Of a DNA stretch of 64,000 nucleotides, positions 59,368 to 64,000 are shown piece by piece. Position numbers and translations under genes: made by a program. Origin of the DNA: Radiobacillus deserti. GTDB taxonomy: Bacteria > Bacillota > Bacilli > Bacillales > Amphibacillaceae. The notes beneath the pieces are model-generated. The model was not told the DNA's origin and made no database searches. It saw only the letters and a program-made list of their open reading frames with translations. Every line of letters starts with the position of its first letter. Within the stretch, counting starts at the first letter, position 1. Location of the stretch: NCBI RefSeq assembly GCF_007301515.1, contig NZ_CP041666.1:868001-932000 (forward strand), given 5' to 3'.

Positions 59368-60228
59368 ATGAAAAAAGTACATTTTGGATTGTTAGTTTTA
59401 TTAACAACGGCTCTTATGGGCTCATCTTTTGCGATTGGAAAAATGGGGTTGGCATATGCAACTCCGATCTTATTAGTGGCGCTTCGTTTTACGATAGCTG
59501 GGGTAATTATGTCTATCGTAGTGTACGTATGGAAAAGACCACATCCTAATGATTGGCGCACTTGGATAAAAATAGCGGTTATTGGGTTGTTTCAAACAGC
59601 TGGTGTCATGGGCTGTATATTTGTCAGTTTACGTACCATTACAGCGGGGGAATCTTCTATACTGACCTTTATTAATCCCTTGCTAGTCGTTGTGTTCGGT
59701 ACCTTATTTCTAAAATTGACATATTCGATTCGACAATGGGTTGGGGTAGCTCTCGGTTTTATTGGTGTTTTCATAACGTTTGGTGCTCATGTTGACTGGA
59801 AAATAGGTACACTTCTCGGCTTTCTTTCGGCAGTTTCTTGGGCAATCGGAACATTGCTCATAAAATCATGGGGAGTGACGGTAGATAATTGGGTGCTAAC
59901 CGCGTATCAAATGCTAAGCGGGGGAGTACTGTTACTTCTAGGGAGCTTTCTTCTAGAGGATCCGCACTTTGACATAAACTATGCTTCTATTTTTATTTTG
60001 GCGTGGCTGGCAATTATGGCTTCAATTGTACAGTTTGCCGGTTGGTTTTATTTACTTAGAATTGGGGACCCGGGTAAGACGAGTGCCTTCTTATTTTTAG
60101 CTCCATTCTTCGGCGTCCTTTCTGGATGGGCTTTACTAGATGAAGCTATTAGATGGTATGTAATAGTAGGGGGCTTGTTTATTTTTGTTGGGATTTTTCT
60201 GGTGAATTGGACATCTCGAAAACTGTAA
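59368..60228 (+). CDS. EamA/DMT-family transporter
   Basis: A 286-residue membrane protein with ten hydrophobic helices in two EamA repeats (about 5-135 and 145-283). Typical features: LMGSSFAIGKMGLAYATPIL, LRFTIAGVIMSIV and GVMGCIFVSLRTITAGESSI in the first repeat. DMT transporters usually export amino acids or metabolites; the substrate is open. ATG 59368 is chosen (AGAGGGG 6 bases upstream) over ATG 59362, which abuts that site. It is divergent from hpaB with about 150 bases between. Confidence 0.85.
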   Translation: MKKVHFGLLVLLTTALMGSSFAIGKMGLAYATPILLVALRFTIAGVIMSIVVYVWKRPHPNDWRTWIKIAVIGLFQTAGVMGCIFVSLRTITAGESSILTFINPLLVVVFGTLFLKLTYSIRQWVGVALGFIGVFITFGAHVDWKIGTLLGFLSAVSWAIGTLLIKSWGVTVDNWVLTAYQMLSGGVLLLLGSFLLEDPHFDINYASIFILAWLAIMASIVQFAGWFYLLRIGDPGKTSAFLFLAPFFGVLSGWALLDEAIRWYVIVGGLFIFVGIFLVNWTSRKL

Positions 60229-60303
60229 AACAATTTTTCATTATTTACCATAAATTTTGAATAGTATAAAATAAGAGAGTAGACACGGAAAGGAATCCTT
60301 TTT

Positions 60304-62733
60304 ATGAAAACTTGCTTAAAACGTTTTAAACAAGTTCCTTATTATGTATGGATACTATTCTTTTATTTATATTTTGCTTCTATTGTGATGGAAGCTAATA
60401 CGGACAATACGACAGAATGGATATGGCTTATTAACGCTGTTTCCGTTGTATTGTTTTCCTCTTTCACGGGTATTAAAGGTGGACTACTTCTTTCTTTCCT
60501 TGTTTCAATACCTAACTTTTCGTACGAATGGTATGCTTCTCAAGTAACCGGCCAAGAGTTTACAAAGTTAGGTATTTTGACAATGACATTCGTTTTAAAC
60601 GTATCATTAGCCATTACCGTTGGTCACTTCTCAAACCATATCAAACAAAACAATCGAATGCTTCAAGAGAAAAATGAACAATTAAATAAAGTATTTAATA
60701 GTGTAGATGCGACCATCTGGACCTATAACCTAGAAACAGGGAAATGCATCGTGTCCGAAGGGCATGCGAAAATTTATGGCTATACAAGAATAGAGTTTGA
60801 ATCAGACTCTACTCTTTGGTTGAGTGCGATTTTCCCAGAAGATAAGCCAATTGTGAAAGAGGCGGAGAAACAATATTTGTCTGGACAAAAGACAGATATC
60901 GAATATCGGATTTACCGGACAGATGGAGAAATTCGTTGGATTCGTGACAAAGCTACACCAATTATGAATGAGTCTGGCATAGTAATGGAAGTAAACGGCA
61001 TTGTAACGGACATCACGGAAATAAAACAGGCAGAGAAACAAATCCATCAGCAAACCCATTTGATACAAAGTGTAATCGATACGATTGATTCCTATGTTTT
61101 CTCTTTTGATGTAGTCAATCAAGAAGTTCTCTTTTGTTCAAAAGGTGTGGAAAAGATTCATGGTCTTTCCTTTGAAGACATCTATGAGGATAAAAAAAGG
61201 TGGAGATATTCGATTCACAAGGATGATATCCAATCGTTTATTATCCAATATCATCGTGTGTTAAAGGGTGAAAGTATCAAGACGGAGTATCGAGTTTTAC
61301 CGGATGGACAAAGCGTAAGGTGGGCAAGTACGAATATGACTCCAATTCTGGACGAAACTGGACAAGTCATACGAATTGATGGGGTAAGTATAGATATTAC
61401 AGAATACAAAACAAAAGAAAATCGCTTAAACACACTTGCTTATTACGACGCACTGACAAAGCTTCCAAATAGATATATGCTAGTAAAATATTTAGAAGCT
61501 GCTATACAACAAGCGGAGACAACGAATGGTAGATTTTCCGTTATGTTTCTTGACTTTGATAACTTTAAGAAGATTAACGATACACTTGGACATCATGTGG
61601 GAGATATGTTTTTGAAAGAAATGTCTAACCGAATGAACAGTGTGCTTCGAGAAGAAGACTTAGTAGCAAGGCAAGGTGGAGACGAGTTTATTATTTTATT
61701 ACATGAGACCAGTGCCAAGGGAGCAATTCGAGTAGCGAAGAGACTGTTAGCGGCATTTTCTTCTCCAATTCAGATGGATGGCTATGAAGCAGTGACAACA
61801 CCAAGCATCGGTATTAGCGTTTATCCAACTAGTGGGAAAGACCCAGATTCCCTCATAAAACGAGCGGACTTAGCGATGTATCAGGTGAAGGAAAAGGGAC
61901 GAAATGATTATCAATTTTATACCAATTCATTGGATAAGCGTGTCTCTCGTAAGATGAAAATTGAAACCGCACTTCCTAAAGCTCTGAAGAATGATGAGTT
62001 TTATCTTGTGTATCAACCGTTAGTTAATTTAAATACAGGGCAAACTGAAGGAATGGAGGCTTTAATTCGTTGGAAGGCTCCTTTTGGAGAAGTGCAGCCA
62101 AATGAGTTTATACCGATTGCGGAAGAAACAGGGCTAATTCTAGATATTGGCGCATGGGTCATGAAGCAAGCCTGCATGCAAAACAAAGTGTGGCAGCAGA
62201 AGGGTATTTTGCATGCACCAATTTCCATTAATGTATCAGCTAGACAAATGAAAGAAAAAGGGTTCTCGAGGTTGGTTAAACAGACGTTAGTCGAAACAGG
62301 ACTCTCTCCAACGGATTTAGAGCTAGAAATTACCGAGACGGTTATGATGAATATTGGAGAGGCTTCTAAGGTAATCAATCAACTGAAGGAAGAAGGAATT
62401 CGAATTTCTATTGATGATTTTGGAACAGGCTATTCATCGTTAAATATTATTAAAGATTTAACGATTGATACATTAAAGATTGATCAATCCTTTATTAAGG
62501 ATTTAATGGAAAATCATAAAGCTACGAATCTCATGAAGGATATTATTAGTATTGGGAATCATGTAGCCGATAAGATTGTCGCGGAAGGCGTGGAACTAGA
62601 GGATCAACGCGATTTCTTAATTCGCAATCATTGTAGAATTGGACAAGGATTCTTATTTAGTAAGCCCATGCTGCCAGAGGATATTGAAGCGTCTCAGCGG
62701 AAAATGAATATTTTAGCGAAACGAAAATACTAA
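60304..62733 (+). CDS. membrane PAS-PAS-GGDEF-EAL protein
   Basis: An 809-residue c-di-GMP protein. Three N-terminal transmembrane helices (about 13-30, 40-68, 92-112), two PAS/PAC domains (about 125-242 and 250-372), GGDEF (about 378-540) and EAL (about 548-800). GGDEF is intact (QGGDEF) with REED at the inhibitory RxxD position. EAL keeps MEALIRW, SINVSA, EITET, IDDFGTGYSS, KIDQSF and AEGVE. Both activities are therefore possible, with allosteric control by product. Single gene with its own terminator. GGAAAGGA precedes the start by about 9 bases. Confidence 0.9.
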   Translation: MKTCLKRFKQVPYYVWILFFYLYFASIVMEANTDNTTEWIWLINAVSVVLFSSFTGIKGGLLLSFLVSIPNFSYEWYASQVTGQEFTKLGILTMTFVLNVSLAITVGHFSNHIKQNNRMLQEKNEQLNKVFNSVDATIWTYNLETGKCIVSEGHAKIYGYTRIEFESDSTLWLSAIFPEDKPIVKEAEKQYLSGQKTDIEYRIYRTDGEIRWIRDKATPIMNESGIVMEVNGIVTDITEIKQAEKQIHQQTHLIQSVIDTIDSYVFSFDVVNQEVLFCSKGVEKIHGLSFEDIYEDKKRWRYSIHKDDIQSFIIQYHRVLKGESIKTEYRVLPDGQSVRWASTNMTPILDETGQVIRIDGVSIDITEYKTKENRLNTLAYYDALTKLPNRYMLVKYLEAAIQQAETTNGRFSVMFLDFDNFKKINDTLGHHVGDMFLKEMSNRMNSVLREEDLVARQGGDEFIILLHETSAKGAIRVAKRLLAAFSSPIQMDGYEAVTTPSIGISVYPTSGKDPDSLIKRADLAMYQVKEKGRNDYQFYTNSLDKRVSRKMKIETALPKALKNDEFYLVYQPLVNLNTGQTEGMEALIRWKAPFGEVQPNEFIPIAEETGLILDIGAWVMKQACMQNKVWQQKGILHAPISINVSARQMKEKGFSRLVKQTLVETGLSPTDLELEITETVMMNIGEASKVINQLKEEGIRISIDDFGTGYSSLNIIKDLTIDTLKIDQSFIKDLMENHKATNLMKDIISIGNHVADKIVAEGVELEDQRDFLIRNHCRIGQGFLFSKPMLPEDIEASQRKMNILAKRKY

Positions 62734-62778
62734 AAAAAGGATACAAATTCTCCAGGGGGAGGTTTGTATCCTTTTGTC
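62734..62778. terminator. bidirectional terminator
   Basis: AAAAGGATACAAA and TTTGTATCCTTTT form a 13-bp stem around a CTCCAGGGGGAG-containing loop that pairs further; A and T runs on both sides. Confidence 0.85.
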
Positions 62779-62795
62779 ATATGAAGATGTATGTA

Positions 62796-63311
62796 TTAGG
62801 AAATATTCTGTTGTAAGTCTTGGAGAAATTGTTTCGTTTGTTTTGGTTTAGATAATCGGATGATGTTAATCTCTGAAGATTGTTTCAATCGTTCTTTAAT
62901 TGCTGGTGATTTTTCTTTCTTGAAGCGAGCAACCCATCGTATGAAATCGAGGTCTAGTTTCTCTGGACAGCCCTCTCCCATGTCAGGTCGAGTACGTCCG
63001 TGATATTGAATACGACGTTTCACAATGCGGTAGAGACAACGTGTGGTGGAGTAATCTAAGAAGATAACCGTATCAGCTGCTTGTAGTCGGACTTCCATGG
63101 TTGCACCATAATTCCCGTCTAGGATCCAACGGTCTTGTTCCATTAAGTCTAGCTGTTTTTGGACCCATTCTTCACGGTTAGCCGCTTCCCATCCTGGCTT
63201 CCAAAATAATGAATCTAAATGATAAACCGGAATATGTAGCAGACTTCCTAATTGTTTGGCAAGTGTGGATTTCCCAGCTCCGCCACTTCCAATAATCATA
63301 ATTTTCCTCAT
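62796..63311 (-). CDS. P-loop kinase of the FlaR (topology modulation) type
   Basis: A 171-residue nucleotide-binding protein. The Walker A is IIGSGGAGKSTLAKQLG (about residues 5-21), followed by HLDSLFWKPGW and the WILDGNYGAT and DTVIFLDYSTTRCLYRIVKR segments that characterise the DNA topology modulation protein FlaR/adenylate-kinase-like family. Biological role not established; probably a small-molecule kinase. ATG 63311 is chosen because AAGGGGGAAA lies 6-7 bases upstream. Confidence 0.82.
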   Translation of the reverse strand: MRKIMIIGSGGAGKSTLAKQLGSLLHIPVYHLDSLFWKPGWEAANREEWVQKQLDLMEQDRWILDGNYGATMEVRLQAADTVIFLDYSTTRCLYRIVKRRIQYHGRTRPDMGEGCPEKLDLDFIRWVARFKKEKSPAIKERLKQSSEINIIRLSKPKQTKQFLQDLQQNIS

Positions 63312-63465
63312 AGATTTCCCCCTTTTCATATGTCATATGGAATTAATATCATACCACTTTCTCAAAGAAAATCTAGTCTTTTTTCAGGCTTTTTAAGAAA
63401 TTTTATATCAAGGAGGCTGTACTTTAAAATAAGAAAAAGCGATAGAGAATTCTCTACCGCTTCTG

Positions 63466-64000
63466 TCACGATTGAAGCATGGAATAGTCTGCAATTTTTG
63501 CATCTGCTGCATAGGCATGTTGGAGCTTGCAAGTGATTGGTCCTGGTTTTCCATCCCCAATCCTTTGATCTTCTATATGGACAATTGGCATGACTTCCGA
63601 TGTACTACTAGTAACAAAAACCTCATCCGCATCCATTAACTGAGCCACAGAAAAAGCAGCCTCTACAAATGGGATGTTATCCTGACAAGCCAGCTGTTTG
63701 ATTCGTCCGCGCACACAACCATGCAGTATTTGGTTTGTTTCAGGATGCGTATAAACAGTCCCTTTTTTCACAATATATATGTTGGAAGAGCTGCATTCTG
63801 TTACTTTTTCATCCCGATGTAGAATTGCTTCGTAAGCACCGTGCTCTTTTGCTTCTTGTTTCGCCAACACATTTGGTAAAAGGTTCAAACTTTTAATGTA
63901 GCAATTTTGCCACCGCTCATCAGGACGAAGGATAGCGGATACGCCGTTTCGAAGTTTATCTTCAGGTCGAGGTAAATCCTCCACATATGCATAGAAATTA
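63466..64000 (-). CDS. dat: D-amino acid aminotransferase, 3' part (cut by window edge)
   Basis: The C-terminal about 178 residues of a PLP fold-type IV transaminase; the frame is open to the window end (NFYAYVEDLPRP reads on beyond the first ATG-like codon), so the N-terminal half with the PLP lysine may lie partly outside. Visible: CYIKSLNLLPNVLAKQEAKE, the glutamate of the TECSSSNIYIVKKG strand, and VTSSTSEVMPIVHIEDQRIG near the end. These match bacterial D-alanine aminotransferase, which makes D-glutamate/D-alanine for cell-wall synthesis. It ends at TGA 63466. Confidence 0.88.
   Translation of the reverse strand, partial: NFYAYVEDLPRPEDKLRNGVSAILRPDERWQNCYIKSLNLLPNVLAKQEAKEHGAYEAILHRDEKVTECSSSNIYIVKKGTVYTHPETNQILHGCVRGRIKQLACQDNIPFVEAAFSVAQLMDADEVFVTSSTSEVMPIVHIEDQRIGDGKPGPITCKLQHAYAADAKIADYSMLQS

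Noticed and set aside
1..64000. CRISPR array, tRNA or rRNA genes, prophage
   Set aside because: No regularly spaced repeats, cloverleaf or rRNA motifs, and no phage structural or integrase genes were seen; the only transposase belongs to the IS at 52913-54362.

Overview
The window looks like a chromosomal segment of a low-GC, spore-forming Bacillota of the Bacillaceae. Supporting this are AAGGAGG-type ribosome binding sites, frequent GTG and TTG starts, and small genes typical of spore formers (YjcZ-type, YpzI-type, DUF3918-type, Sda). RsbU/RsbW/STAS-type regulators and B. subtilis-like gene families (RocA/PruA, RibD-E-BA-H, PsuK/PsuG, QueF, YetF, DabA/DabB) point the same way. I saw no rRNA, tRNA, CRISPR array or prophage. 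The genus cannot be fixed from sequence alone.

Layout. 1-6300: housekeeping and accessory single genes (MFS transporter, NAD(P)-binding protein, alpha/beta hydrolase, FMN reductase, MazG-like). 6400-24400: a dense signalling region. It holds a GGDEF-EAL protein, an ECF sigma/anti-sigma pair with its own ECF promoter, then three consecutive signalling operons. The first encodes a KaiC/RAD55-like ATPase, a small winged-helix-like protein and a PocR-like/GAF/GAF/LuxR regulator. The second encodes an EAL phosphodiesterase and another small winged-helix-like protein. The third has a structured leader and encodes an RsbW-like kinase, a CACHE/HAMP receptor without output domain, STAS, PP2C phosphatase, a Jag_N-FapA (DUF342) protein, STAS and a PAS-GGDEF cyclase. 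24700-33900: C45 hydrolase, proline/arginine catabolic dehydrogenase, YetF/DUF4363, queuosine genes under a preQ1 riboswitch, a second ECF sigma with a DUF4179 partner, and small genes. 34000-39400: the inorganic-carbon/cation uptake locus dabB-dabA (mpsA-mpsB) plus a DUF2294 (MpsC-type) gene, preceded by a long leader with a candidate small RNA. 39400-43800: pseudouridine catabolism, a membrane site-2 protease, sda. 44300-48800: a decayed zone with pieces of a LuxR regulator, a GNAT enzyme and a fasciclin domain among intact genes. 48800-52600: the FMN-riboswitch-controlled riboflavin operon. 52600-54600: a DinB-family gene split by a 1450-bp IS3/IS150-type element with a 4-bp target duplication. 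54600-64000: GNAT, NUDIX (one broken), pentapeptide protein, HpaB-like monooxygenase, EamA transporter, PAS-GGDEF-EAL protein, FlaR-like kinase and the 3' part of a D-amino-acid transaminase.

How the parts may work together. The 10.9-24.4 kb block combines three signalling logics that are usually studied apart: a KaiC-type ATPase, a kinase/phosphatase/STAS partner switch, and cyclic di-GMP turnover. A FapA-like protein lies inside the partner-switch operon. This is the best candidate for an undescribed system in the window; its function is inference. A second pattern is a roughly 200-bp imperfectly palindromic repeat found three times, each copy starting directly at the stop codon of a gene and in the same orientation relative to that gene.
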